8,659 nt of DNA from Deltaproteobacteria bacterium (GCA_003541985.1 DPLM01000370.1:1-8659), one strand, 5' to 3'. Shown: positions 1 through 5,848, counted from the stretch's first letter. Made by a program: numbers and translations. Notes: generated by a model not told the origin, from the letters alone.

Positions 1-929
1 AGCATCGTCACATCGAGAAGGACAAAAATGCGATTGTCACATTGAAAGAAGTCTTCGACTGGTTCTTGTCCTTACCAGAAGTGCGAGGGTTGGATGCTTA
101 CCCTCGCTTTCAGCAATATGTCAAAGCATTGAGTAGACTTTTAGATACACAGCAATTGGTACGCGATCTCAGTATTGCTCAACTGGAAAATTATGTTCAA
201 AAACGTCTCAAGGAACCGTCATCTTCCAGAAAAGGGAAAACCATCGCACCAAAAACAGTTAAAGAAGAACTGAATACGTTGCGCAATCTTTTGAATCGGG
301 CACTTCGCCATGAATTGATCAGTAAAGTCCCTGTCAGTCGATTTCCCGCTATCAAAGTGGACAACGTCCGTAAGAAAATTCTAGAGAGAAAAGAGTACGA
401 GGGATTACTAGATCACTGCCCACTTTGGATGCGTCGTATGGTGATCATGGCACGTGAAACAGGAATGAGGCAGGGAGAAATTTTGAGACTCAGCTGGTTG
501 CAAGTAGATCTGAAGGAATGCTTTGTTCGGTTGAAAGCTTCAGATACCAAAACAGACGAAGCTCGTTCGGTACGTCTGCTTCCGGAGGTACTGGAAATGC
601 TAAACAATATTCCTCATCCTATTCATACAGATAGAGTTTTTCTTTCCGCATCTGGTCAACCCATTGGCAAATGGGATGGACGATGTAATAAGGCCTGGAA
701 AACCGCACTCTCCAAGGCTGGAATCGAAGATATGACTTTTCACGACCTGAGGCATGATTTCGTGACCAGGGCCATGCGTAACGGAAATGCTTCTCATGTG
801 GTGATGAAGCAGGTAGGGCATAGGACTGATTCGATGCTCCGACGATATCAACTGATTGATGAGCGAGATTTGCTGACTCTTAGAATAGATGATCCTGAGC
901 AAGATTCAGCTAAAAGGAGCATATTTTAG
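1..929 (+). CDS. Tyrosine recombinase/integrase, 5' end outside window
   Basis: Site-specific DNA recombinase of the phage integrase family, which cuts and rejoins DNA through a tyrosine. The first possible start in the window is a TTG at 42, but the frame stays open to the left edge, so the N-terminal DNA-binding domain is probably cut off by the window. Counting residues from that TTG, an SAM-like core-binding region lies at about 1-100 and the catalytic domain at about 110-280. All six catalytic positions are visible: R143 (in ETGMRQGEI), K170, H234 and R237 (HDLRH), H260 (VGHR) and Y269 (LRRY). The gene therefore looks intact over its catalytic half. It lies 166 bases from the 3' end of ssrA, a common target of such enzymes, which suggests it is the integrase of an island inserted there. 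The family call is secure; the target is inferred from position. Confidence 0.93.
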   Translation, partial: HRHIEKDKNAIVTLKEVFDWFLSLPEVRGLDAYPRFQQYVKALSRLLDTQQLVRDLSIAQLENYVQKRLKEPSSSRKGKTIAPKTVKEELNTLRNLLNRALRHELISKVPVSRFPAIKVDNVRKKILERKEYEGLLDHCPLWMRRMVIMARETGMRQGEILRLSWLQVDLKECFVRLKASDTKTDEARSVRLLPEVLEMLNNIPHPIHTDRVFLSASGQPIGKWDGRCNKAWKTALSKAGIEDMTFHDLRHDFVTRAMRNGNASHVVMKQVGHRTDSMLRRYQLIDERDLLTLRIDDPEQDSAKRSIF

Positions 930-947
930 GTGTCACTATAGGTGTCA
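928..947 (+). repeat. Tandem direct repeat AGGTGTCA, 12-base period
   Basis: The octamer AGGTGTCA occurs at 928-935 and again at 940-947, the first copy overlapping the integrase stop codon. Short direct repeats beside an integrase gene can be arm-type binding sites for the integrase or its directionality factor. That role is a guess from position only. Confidence 0.4.
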
Positions 948-1070
948 GTCAGCCGATTTATATGAATGAACTACAGTGAACTCGAGGAGAAGAGAACCGA
1001 AGAAATAACGAGATTATTCTATGAAATAATTAACTATTTTGTTGTTTGAGTGAAGAAGGGTGAAAAGAAG

Positions 1071-1084
1071 TTAATTGCAATTAA
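1071..1084. repeat. 14-base palindrome TTAATTGCAATTAA downstream of ssrA
   Basis: This is a perfect palindrome 12 bases beyond the tmRNA CCA end. On the minus strand it is followed by CTTCTTTT, so it could act as a weak intrinsic terminator for ssrA. The stem is almost all A-T, so a protein-binding site linked to the integration junction is also possible. Confidence 0.35.
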
Positions 1085-1095
1085 ACTAGCGAAAA

Positions 1096-1130
1096 TGGTG
1101 GAGGTGGCGAGAGTCGAACTCGCGTCCTGA
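1096..1130 (-). other. Candidate attachment site in the ssrA 3' end
   Basis: The T-arm and acceptor 3' strand of the tmRNA face the integrase gene. Tyrosine recombinases often recombine within this segment, leaving a direct repeat of it at the far end of the element. No second copy is in the window, so the exact core cannot be set; the coordinates cover only the likely region. Confidence 0.4.
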
Positions 1131-1323
1131 AATGCTTTCCCACGAAGCGCTACAAGCTTAGTCGAATCTTTTCTTTTTCACAGCCGGTGTTGGCAATCGA
1201 CCGCCTCACGACTGTACACTTCCAGTTGATCTCATCTGACCGTCAGAAGCCCAGTCAGACCAGCCCAAGTAAAGGGTTACACCTCAACGGAGGCCCTTGG
1301 GCCTGCCTCCGCAAGACGCCTAC

Positions 1324-1371
1324 TCAGGCAGCGATTGCTGCGTGAGCCGGAGCGTAGTCGCTGTTGTTTGC
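1324..1371 (-). other. ssrA proteolysis tag reading frame
   Basis: Reading from GCA at 1371-1369, the tag is ANNSDYAPAHAAIAA followed by TGA. The alanine charged on the tmRNA precedes it. The resume codon was chosen because the preceding bases TAGCT place U, A and G at -5, -4 and -3, as in the E. coli context UAGUC-GCA. A GCT codon just upstream is the alternative start and would add one alanine. The tag ends in the usual small hydrophobic Ala-Ala, but it is longer than the ten-residue E. coli encoded tag and contains a histidine. Confidence 0.88.
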
Positions 1372-1664
1372 AGCTATAATTTTGATGACCGTTTTTACGT
1401 GGACGTCCATCACCCACGGCTTGCTCTCAGTGAGTTCCACACCCAGTCGAATACCGGAACACCCCCACAATAGAATTTTTAGATTAGCAGTTTTTAGGAT
1501 TTGTTCCACTGAAATCCACCACCCATCAGTGAAATGAGTGGGCTCTGTTCTTCAGCTTGTGTCTGCAAGAATCTGGAACTTTGGGGGCGTTGCTGACGTC
1601 GCTACAACTCCTAGAGGCCTAATTTTTCAGGAGCAGAAGAGTCTTTCTAGCTTACAGACTGTCG

Positions 1665-2522
1665 CTAAGAAATCGCTTCCTGCATCGCCTGCAAGACGTA
1701 TTGGGGTAGGGCGAAAGCTCCTTGGTGAATGTCAGGATTGTAGTAGCGAGTTTGCAGTTTTGCAGACTTGCAGCGCTCCTCCAGTGTGGTCAGAGAGACT
1801 TGACGATGTGCTCTGTTGTCACTTCCCCAGGCAAAGGTCATGATGCCCCCAACATAGGTAGGTACTGATGCTCCATAGAAGGTTGTATCGGCAAAGATGT
1901 GCTGCAATCGTTGGTAGGTATCACGCACCTCCTGAAGCTGCAGGTAGCAGACACCGTTCTGGGTTGCGAGAATCCCCCCTGGCTTCAGGCAGCGGTGGCA
2001 GTTGGCATAGAAGCCCTTGGTGAATAAAGCCTCTCCAGGACCGACTGGATCGGTAGAATCTGAGATGATCACGTCAAATCGAAGAGGGGTTTCTTGGACG
2101 AACCTTAGGCCATCAGCAATCACGATCTCTACCCGTGGATCCTGAAAAGCTCCCTGGGAATGTTGTGGCAGGAAGCGTTCTGACATTTCGATCACGGTCT
2201 GGTCGATCTCCACTTGTACTACTTGCTCGACGTTTGGGTGTCGTATCACTTCTCTCAGCGTGCCGCCATCTCCCCCACCGACGATCAGCACCTCTGTGGC
2301 CTGACCATGAGCAAATAGCGGCACGTGGGCCATCATCTCATGATAGATGAACTCGTCGGCCTCAGTCGTCTGGACCACACCGTCCAGGGCCATTACCCTA
2401 CCAAAGCAGGGGTTCTGAAAGATGATCAGGTGGTGGTGCTCTGTGCGTTGTTCAAAGAACACCTCGGTGATCTCTAGGTGTTGGCTGTAGCCTTTATAGA
2501 GCTTCTCGCTAAATGTTTCCAT
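1665..2522 (-). CDS. speE: Spermidine synthase (putrescine aminopropyltransferase)
   Basis: Cytosolic enzyme that moves the aminopropyl group from decarboxylated S-adenosylmethionine to putrescine, giving spermidine and methylthioadenosine. At 285 residues it has the normal length (E. coli about 288). An N-terminal beta domain (about 1-65, including FGRVMALDGVVQTTE and DEFIYHEM) precedes a Rossmann methyltransferase-like domain. That domain carries GGGDGG at 82-87, the acidic E105 in VEID, D137 in ADG, and the catalytic DSTDPVGP starting at D155. ALPQY near the C-terminus is also typical. The start overlaps the end of speD by 14 bases and has AGGA a few bases upstream, so the two are translationally coupled. 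No key residue is missing. The similarity to the enterobacterial SpeE is high by eye. Confidence 0.97.
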   Translation of the reverse strand: METFSEKLYKGYSQHLEITEVFFEQRTEHHHLIIFQNPCFGRVMALDGVVQTTEADEFIYHEMMAHVPLFAHGQATEVLIVGGGDGGTLREVIRHPNVEQVVQVEIDQTVIEMSERFLPQHSQGAFQDPRVEIVIADGLRFVQETPLRFDVIISDSTDPVGPGEALFTKGFYANCHRCLKPGGILATQNGVCYLQLQEVRDTYQRLQHIFADTTFYGASVPTYVGGIMTFAWGSDNRAHRQVSLTTLEERCKSAKLQTRYYNPDIHQGAFALPQYVLQAMQEAIS

Positions 2523-2964
2523 GGCTTCCTATACGTCCCCGCAACAACTCCTTCACTTTGAACTGTCCAGGCTGAAAATGAGTTTGCAGTACCTTGACAG
2601 CCAGTTCTGGTTTGGCATCACCGCACATGAAGATGTCGAAAGCAGCAAATTGGCGCTCCGGCCAAGTGTGTACGCTGATATGTGATTCAGCCAGCACAGC
2701 CACTCCGGAAATGCCACCATTGGGGGTGAAATGGTGGAGGTGAATGTGGAGTAGGGTAGCCTTGGCGGCTTCGACTGCCTCTCGCATCACACATTCCATT
2801 AGTTCCAGGTCGTCCAGTTGATCTGCTCCCCAGACATCGACAATCAGGTGAGTACCTGCGAAGGAGACGCCATCACGGGCAATGAAATGATCTCGTGCGT
2901 CCTGCTCATCATCCAGGTTATGGTAGGCTGGCCAGTTATTGAGTGTAGAAAGATTTTGTTCCAT
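2509..2964 (-). CDS. speD: S-adenosylmethionine decarboxylase proenzyme
   Basis: Supplies decarboxylated S-adenosylmethionine to spermidine synthase. The precursor cuts itself between Glu and Ser to form a small beta chain and an alpha chain with an N-terminal pyruvoyl cofactor. The motif AESHISVHTW spans 92-101: E93 and S94 flank the cleavage site, and S94 becomes the pyruvoyl group. H99 and C114 (IFMCG) match the processing histidine and catalytic cysteine known from the Thermotoga enzyme. The 151-residue size fits the short bacterial/archaeal class (about 120-140) with an extra N-terminal stretch of about 30 residues, unlike the longer E. coli enzyme. AAGGAG lies at good spacing before the ATG. 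It sits 28 bases after the degenerate paralogue and overlaps speE, so all are probably co-transcribed. Confidence 0.96.
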   Translation of the reverse strand: MEQNLSTLNNWPAYHNLDDEQDARDHFIARDGVSFAGTHLIVDVWGADQLDDLELMECVMREAVEAAKATLLHIHLHHFTPNGGISGVAVLAESHISVHTWPERQFAAFDIFMCGDAKPELAVKVLQTHFQPGQFKVKELLRGRIGSHGNI

Positions 2965-2992
2965 CAGAAACTCCTTGGTGAGTGCGAACCAT

Positions 2993-3415
2993 TCAGGTAA
3001 CTGCTTCTAATGGACTGGGCGCGGGGAAAAGCATGGGCTGGCTAAGAGGGATCTCATCCAGTACGTGCTCGCGGTCGATAAATTTCCACTCCAGCTTGGC
3101 GAGACCAAAGTTGCTCTGGAGACGATCGAAAATCAGTTGAGGGTCAAACTCAGCGCAGAAATAAACATCCATCTGTATCAGGGCAAGAGAGATTTCATCC
3201 CAGACGTGAACAGTGATGTGAAAGGTTTCGATGACGGTGACATTGGTCAGGCCCTGATTGCCGGCCATGGCCAAGTAGACTGAGAAGGAACCTATCAGCA
3301 CTTTCATGCGGCTGTCTCGAACTAGTTGATGCACCCGGTCATCCGTTGTGCTTGAGTTGCAGGGGGAGTGGTGAGTTTCAGCACGGACGACCAAGTGCTT
3401 GTGTTCCAATAGCAT
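2993..3415 (-). CDS. Degenerate SpeD-like paralogue lacking the pyruvoyl serine
   Basis: A 140-residue protein that aligns with the neighbouring SpeD over its C-terminal half. VTVIETFHITVHVW (59-72) lines up with VAVLAESHISVHTW, and DPQLIFDRLQSNF lines up with KPELAVKVLQTHF. At the self-cleavage site Glu-Ser is replaced by T64-F65, so it cannot form a pyruvoyl group there and should not be an active decarboxylase. The histidine (H70) and cysteine (C87, in DVYFCA) corresponding to active-site residues are kept, with two extra residues between the motif and the cysteine. The N-terminal half is diverged and the C-terminus has a proline-rich tail. The start has AAGGAA six bases upstream. By position it may bind SpeD or its ligand and modulate activity, as the trypanosome prozyme does for its own decarboxylase. 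That role is inference; the homology is fairly clear. Confidence 0.82.
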   Translation of the reverse strand: MLLEHKHLVVRAETHHSPCNSSTTDDRVHQLVRDSRMKVLIGSFSVYLAMAGNQGLTNVTVIETFHITVHVWDEISLALIQMDVYFCAEFDPQLIFDRLQSNFGLAKLEWKFIDREHVLDEIPLSQPMLFPAPSPLEAVT

Positions 3416-3440
3416 GGAAATTCCTTTCAGTCAGGGGGTT

Positions 3441-3463
3441 CGGAATATTTTTTCCGTATTCCG
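3441..3463. promoter_or_regulatory. Inverted repeat between the regulator-like and SpeD-like genes
   Basis: CGGAATA (3441-3447) and TATTCCG (3457-3463) are perfect complements around a nine-base loop, in the 54-base gap between the ribbon-helix-helix-like gene and the speD-like gene. It may be an operator, an internal promoter element or an mRNA hairpin that sets relative expression. No terminator-like T run follows the stem on the minus strand. Confidence 0.35.
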
Positions 3464-3469
3464 CCATAG

Positions 3470-3754
3470 CTAGGTAACAGGCGGGGGGATTTCAGAGGCG
3501 TGCAGGCCGGCCGGGAGTTTTCTCTCACTACGGGGCCACTCTGGGGTGCTGCGCTCGGCAACTGCTGTACGAGCTAGCAAACGCTGAACGAGCTGGTGCC
3601 GATTCATGTCAAAACCACGACAAAGCTTCTTGAGGAGTTGCTTGCTCTCCTTCGATAGTTTGATTTCCACTCTCTCTAATCCCTTCTTACGCAGCTTGAG
3701 CCGGTAAGTGTGTTGTCTCTCCACATTGCTCTGGTACTGTTTTTCGGGATCCAT
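3470..3754 (-). CDS. Small ribbon-helix-helix-like putative DNA-binding protein
   Basis: A 94-residue basic protein. Residues about 18-62 show a charged helix (YRLKLRKKGLERV), a short strand (VEIKLS), then two helices joined by a turn (KESKQLLKKLCRGFDMN and RHQLVQRLLAR). This pattern fits the ribbon-helix-helix fold of CopG/RepB-like repressors, which bind inverted repeats as dimers through the strand. The C-terminal 30 residues are rich in proline and charge and look disordered. GGAG lies five bases before the ATG. As the first gene of the minus-strand group leading to speD and speE, it could be an autoregulator of the polyamine operon; several inverted repeats lie just upstream. The fold is a judgement by eye and no ligand or target is known. 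Confidence 0.65.
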   Translation of the reverse strand: MDPEKQYQSNVERQHTYRLKLRKKGLERVEIKLSKESKQLLKKLCRGFDMNRHQLVQRLLARTAVAERSTPEWPRSERKLPAGLHASEIPPPVT

Positions 3755-3779
3755 AACGGCTCCAGCATGGGTGAATCAC

Positions 3780-3810
3780 CAGATTGGAGAACCAACTACC
3801 CCCCAATCTG
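3780..3810. promoter_or_regulatory. Inverted repeat CAGATTGG-N15-CCAATCTG
   Basis: A perfect eight-base inverted repeat in the leader of the ribbon-helix-helix-like gene, 26 bases before its start codon. It could be an operator bound by that gene's product or an mRNA hairpin. No T run follows on either side, so a terminator is unlikely. Confidence 0.4.
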
Positions 3811-3811
3811 A

Positions 3812-3846
3812 CGTTATCGATAGGGTTTTTTGACGCGACGATAACG
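3812..3846. promoter_or_regulatory. Inverted repeat CGTTATCG-N19-CGATAACG
   Basis: A second perfect eight-base inverted repeat, starting two bases after the first. Its left arm overlaps the palindrome TATCGATA. On the minus strand GATAAC within it could serve as a -10 element, but I found no good -35 partner. It is a candidate operator for the polyamine operon. Confidence 0.38.
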
Positions 3847-3865
3847 ATTTGAGTAAAAGCCGGCC

Positions 3866-3910
3866 AGAATTCAGTATTCTGTTTGAGAATGCAAGATTTG
3901 CGTGAAGAAT
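3866..3910. promoter_or_regulatory. Phased AGAAT/ATTCT boxes
   Basis: AGAAT occurs at 3866, 3886 and 3906, and its complement ATTCT at 3876, so four copies sit on an exact 10-base grid with one position (3896) unfilled. Adjacent copies form small inverted repeats, such as CAGAAT-N5-ATTCTG at 3865-3881. Phasing at about one helical turn suggests cooperative protein binding on one DNA face; the binding protein is unknown. Confidence 0.35.
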
Positions 3911-3927
3911 ATTTCTGGACCAGAAAT
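3911..3927. promoter_or_regulatory. 17-base palindrome ATTTCTGG-A-CCAGAAAT
   Basis: A perfect eight-base dyad around a single central base, 98 bases before the CDGSH-like gene. Compact symmetry of this kind is typical of sites for dimeric regulators. Just downstream, CCAATTTG (3933-3940) and CAAACTGG (3943-3950) form a further dyad with one mismatch. Which of the divergent genes they control is not clear. Confidence 0.42.
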
Positions 3928-4025
3928 TTTATCCAATTTGGTCAAACTGGAAGAAGCGGTACACGGTTGCCACTAGACACAAACAACCCATCCTGAGAAA
4001 AACAATAGAAGAAATACGCATTCAG

Positions 4026-4190
4026 ATGTCAGCCAAAGGCCCCTACATGATCAAGGGCTACAAGGTCATCGTGGTAGATTCTGAAGGAAACGAAATTGAA
4101 AAAGAAGGCACAGCGGCTCTCTGCCACTATGGACTCTTTAATAAAAAGCTATTCTATAACGGTGCCCACCGCAACTCTGAGACCCTCTGA
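4026..4190 (+). CDS. CDGSH-type iron-sulfur domain protein with two cysteine ligands replaced
   Basis: A 54-residue frame: MSAKGPYMIKGYKVIVVDSE, then an acidic stretch, then a C-terminal domain. It follows the layout of small bacterial CDGSH proteins: G-P-x-x-I-x-G, then V-D-x-x-G-N, then A-L-C at 31-33 and N-G-A-H at 45-48. Canonical CDGSH domains bind a 2Fe-2S cluster through Cys-X-Cys and Cys-Asp-Gly-X-His. Here the spacing is exactly kept (first Cys to His 15 residues), but only C33 and H48 remain. The second and third cysteines are Y35 and Y44, and the Asp is N45. It probably cannot hold a normal cluster. The start is the ATG at 4026; only a weak purine-rich sequence precedes it, and M8 is an alternative. 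It is divergent from the polyamine operon and ends six bases from the GTPase stop. The function is unknown. Confidence 0.75.
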   Translation: MSAKGPYMIKGYKVIVVDSEGNEIEKEGTAALCHYGLFNKKLFYNGAHRNSETL

Positions 4191-4196
4191 GTTAGA

Positions 4197-5807
4197 TCAA
4201 TAGCGACTGATGCGCTCTTCCCACTCGCTGACCGTGTGGGCGGCTCGACGTACCAGTCGTAACCCTCCCTTGGCGAGTAGGCGCCCGGTCTCTTGTGCCT
4301 GCTCCCAGCTTTGTTCCCAATTTTGACGAGACTGTAGATCTGGCAGACAGCGCAGGTACTTGTGCCGCATTGATTCATCTAGGCTTCCGAGGATGCTGGG
4401 AATCAGCGCTTCCTGGACGTTGTAGACTTTCCCATGCTCCAGACAAACTGGAATTACGCTCTCCGAAGGTACCCCAAGGTCTTGGGTGATAGCTTCTAGT
4501 GCCTGACGAATCAACTGAGCTTTGGGACGCTCGGCCTGTTCGATATTGTACGGCGGCTCCCACTCGCGAAAGGGACGGAGCAGGTCGATCTTGCTCAGCA
4601 CCACGAACAAAACGGGTGATGGCAGGTTGGCTTGGCGGAATTCTTCACGGAGTTGGTCGAGTAATCGTTTATCAGTCTGCCGAGCAGCCTGATTGGCTGC
4701 ACAGACCCAAAGTAGCACATCGGAACTGCGAGCTGCTTTCCACCAGGCCTTGGGTAGTTTTTCATCTGTATGTAGACCAAAGCCAGCAGAGTCGAGGACA
4801 AGTGCCTGGGGGAGTTCATCTTGTTCTAGCAGGTAGGGGGTCAGGCCTTGCTCCACTGGAAGTGCATCGGTTGCTGCCTGCAACTTGCCAAACATCGCAT
4901 TAACTAGACTCGATTTGCCAGAGTTAACCTGGCCGAGGATCAAGATGCGCAAGGGTTCTCGATTCAGCGACTCAGTATGGGATTGCTGTTGTTGCAGATC
5001 GGCCGCACTCGTGGAGCTACGATATTGCTGTAGGTCAGCTTTTTCGATCATCACTGAGCCGCTATACAATTCAATGGCGTAGTATCCTACGCGCTCGAAC
5101 AATGCTCCCAGCAACCAGCCGGATACTTCCTGCCGGGAAGCCGTCAATAGTTCACTACTGAACCATCCCTGGATTTCTCGTAAAATTGCCGCCTGTGGTG
5201 CGAATCCGAAGGAGAGAGCCCGGTAGAGTGCGTAGAGATCACTACCCAGCAGATATAGGCGCCGTGTACGTAATAGATCGTGGATCGTCAGCAGGTGGGC
5301 TCCGGGTAAATGGGTTTCCAAGTCTCGTCGGAGATCCAACGCAGCCCGTTCCACAATACGGAGCAGTGCAGGTAGGGGAACTTCCAGTAGAGCTTTAGAG
5401 GAATTCTGGTGAAAGTAAGAGGCGACTTGTTGAATTTCCTGTAAGAGTTGTTCCTGAAGATGAGCTGGCTGTTGTAGCAGCTCTGGTTTTTGGGTGGCCT
5501 GACGGGCTCTCTGTTGGATAGCCTCCCAGAGGGGTTGGGTGTCATGGGGCCAGTGTGCGGCAAAGGGCTTGGTCACGGATTTGGGTTTCCAGCCACGAAG
5601 TGACCAGCGGAATCCGATTCCGCTGGTCAACAGAGTTGCTCCAATCACTCCAGTACCGTACCAAAGCCACTGACGTTCTTCCAGCCAAAGCAGTCCTAGC
5701 CCTATCAGTCCTAGCCATGGCAAGATCAGAAAAATCCCCAGTAAGAGCAGGGTGAGATTCCTTCTGCGGTTGTGGGTTGTAGAGAGAATCGGTTCAGGAG
5801 TTGGCAT
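4197..5807 (-). CDS. Membrane-anchored GTPase of the Era/EngA-like class
   Basis: A 536-residue protein. Two hydrophobic helices at about 17-40 and 48-65 should anchor it in the inner membrane. A helical, charged region (about 80-285) with leucine- and glutamine-rich stretches follows. Then comes a GTPase domain: P-loop GQVNSGKSS at 292-300, a switch region with a threonine at 323 (GLTPY), DSAGFG from D339, and SKID at 405-408 in place of the more usual NKxD. The C-terminal 60 residues are helical and may be coiled. The general fold is that of small ribosome- or membrane-linked GTPases, including predicted YfjP/YeeP-type proteins. The substrate process is unknown. No clear ribosome binding site precedes the ATG. 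It is divergent from the next small gene, with 53 bases between. Confidence 0.85.
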   Translation of the reverse strand: MPTPEPILSTTHNRRRNLTLLLLGIFLILPWLGLIGLGLLWLEERQWLWYGTGVIGATLLTSGIGFRWSLRGWKPKSVTKPFAAHWPHDTQPLWEAIQQRARQATQKPELLQQPAHLQEQLLQEIQQVASYFHQNSSKALLEVPLPALLRIVERAALDLRRDLETHLPGAHLLTIHDLLRTRRLYLLGSDLYALYRALSFGFAPQAAILREIQGWFSSELLTASRQEVSGWLLGALFERVGYYAIELYSGSVMIEKADLQQYRSSTSAADLQQQQSHTESLNREPLRILILGQVNSGKSSLVNAMFGKLQAATDALPVEQGLTPYLLEQDELPQALVLDSAGFGLHTDEKLPKAWWKAARSSDVLLWVCAANQAARQTDKRLLDQLREEFRQANLPSPVLFVVLSKIDLLRPFREWEPPYNIEQAERPKAQLIRQALEAITQDLGVPSESVIPVCLEHGKVYNVQEALIPSILGSLDESMRHKYLRCLPDLQSRQNWEQSWEQAQETGRLLAKGGLRLVRRAAHTVSEWEERISRY

Positions 5808-5848
5808 GATTTTTGAGGTGTGGAAGGGAACGTGCTTTATTTATCTTT

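Larger units (their letters stand above)
1..1095. mobile_element. End of a putative genomic island inserted at ssrA
   Basis: The integrase gene and the AT-rich non-coding stretch next to the tmRNA 3' end together look like the integrase-proximal end of an integrative element. The tmRNA gene itself is complete through its CCA end, as expected when integration restores the target. The other end, which should carry a copy of the tmRNA 3' sequence, is not in the window, so the extent and type of the element are unknown. Confidence 0.55.
1096..1466 (-). ncRNA. ssrA: tmRNA (transfer-messenger RNA)
   Basis: One-piece tmRNA of 371 bases that rescues stalled ribosomes and adds a degradation tag. The 5' end (minus strand, from 1466) reads GGGGGTG then TTCCGGTATTCGAC, the usual tmRNA start. 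It pairs over seven positions (one G-U) with CACCTCC before the encoded ACCA at 1096-1099. The 3' tRNA-like part carries GACTAAGCTTGTAG, then GGACGCGAGTTCGACTC with a five-pair T stem GCGAG/CTCGC. The tag frame lies in the middle at 1324-1371. Both ends were set by acceptor-stem pairing. It is transcribed in the same direction as the upstream spermidine genes but is separated from speE by 198 bases, which should hold its own promoter; I saw no convincing -35/-10 pair there. Its 3' end is the probable attachment site of the neighbouring integrase. Confidence 0.96.

Noticed and set aside
1324..1509. Open frame ending in ANNSDYAPAHAAIAA as a protein gene
   Set aside because: It is the tag-coding frame of tmRNA read backwards into the 5' part of the RNA; the upstream residues are not translated from a normal start.
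1467..1540. A sigma-70 promoter for ssrA
   Set aside because: TATTGT and TAATCT were considered as -10 elements, but neither has a credible -35 at 16-18 bases.
1503..1545. Inverted repeat CACTGA...TCAGTG and a CCCA/TGGG stem as a terminator of speE
   Set aside because: The stems are short and interrupted and no T run follows on the minus strand, so no terminator is called.
2969..2988. CTCCTTGGTGA-like sequence shared with the end of speE near 1719
   Set aside because: One copy is the speD ribosome binding region and the other is speE coding sequence; an 11-base match is likely chance.
3860..3930. Heat-shock-element-like reading of the AGAA/TTCT repeats
   Set aside because: That element belongs to eukaryotic heat shock factors; the surrounding genes are bacterial, so only the repeat spacing is reported.
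4499..4903. Plus-strand open frame of 134 residues inside the GTPase gene
   Set aside because: It lies wholly opposite the recognisable GTPase frame, has an arginine- and serine-rich shadow composition and no ribosome binding site or known motif.
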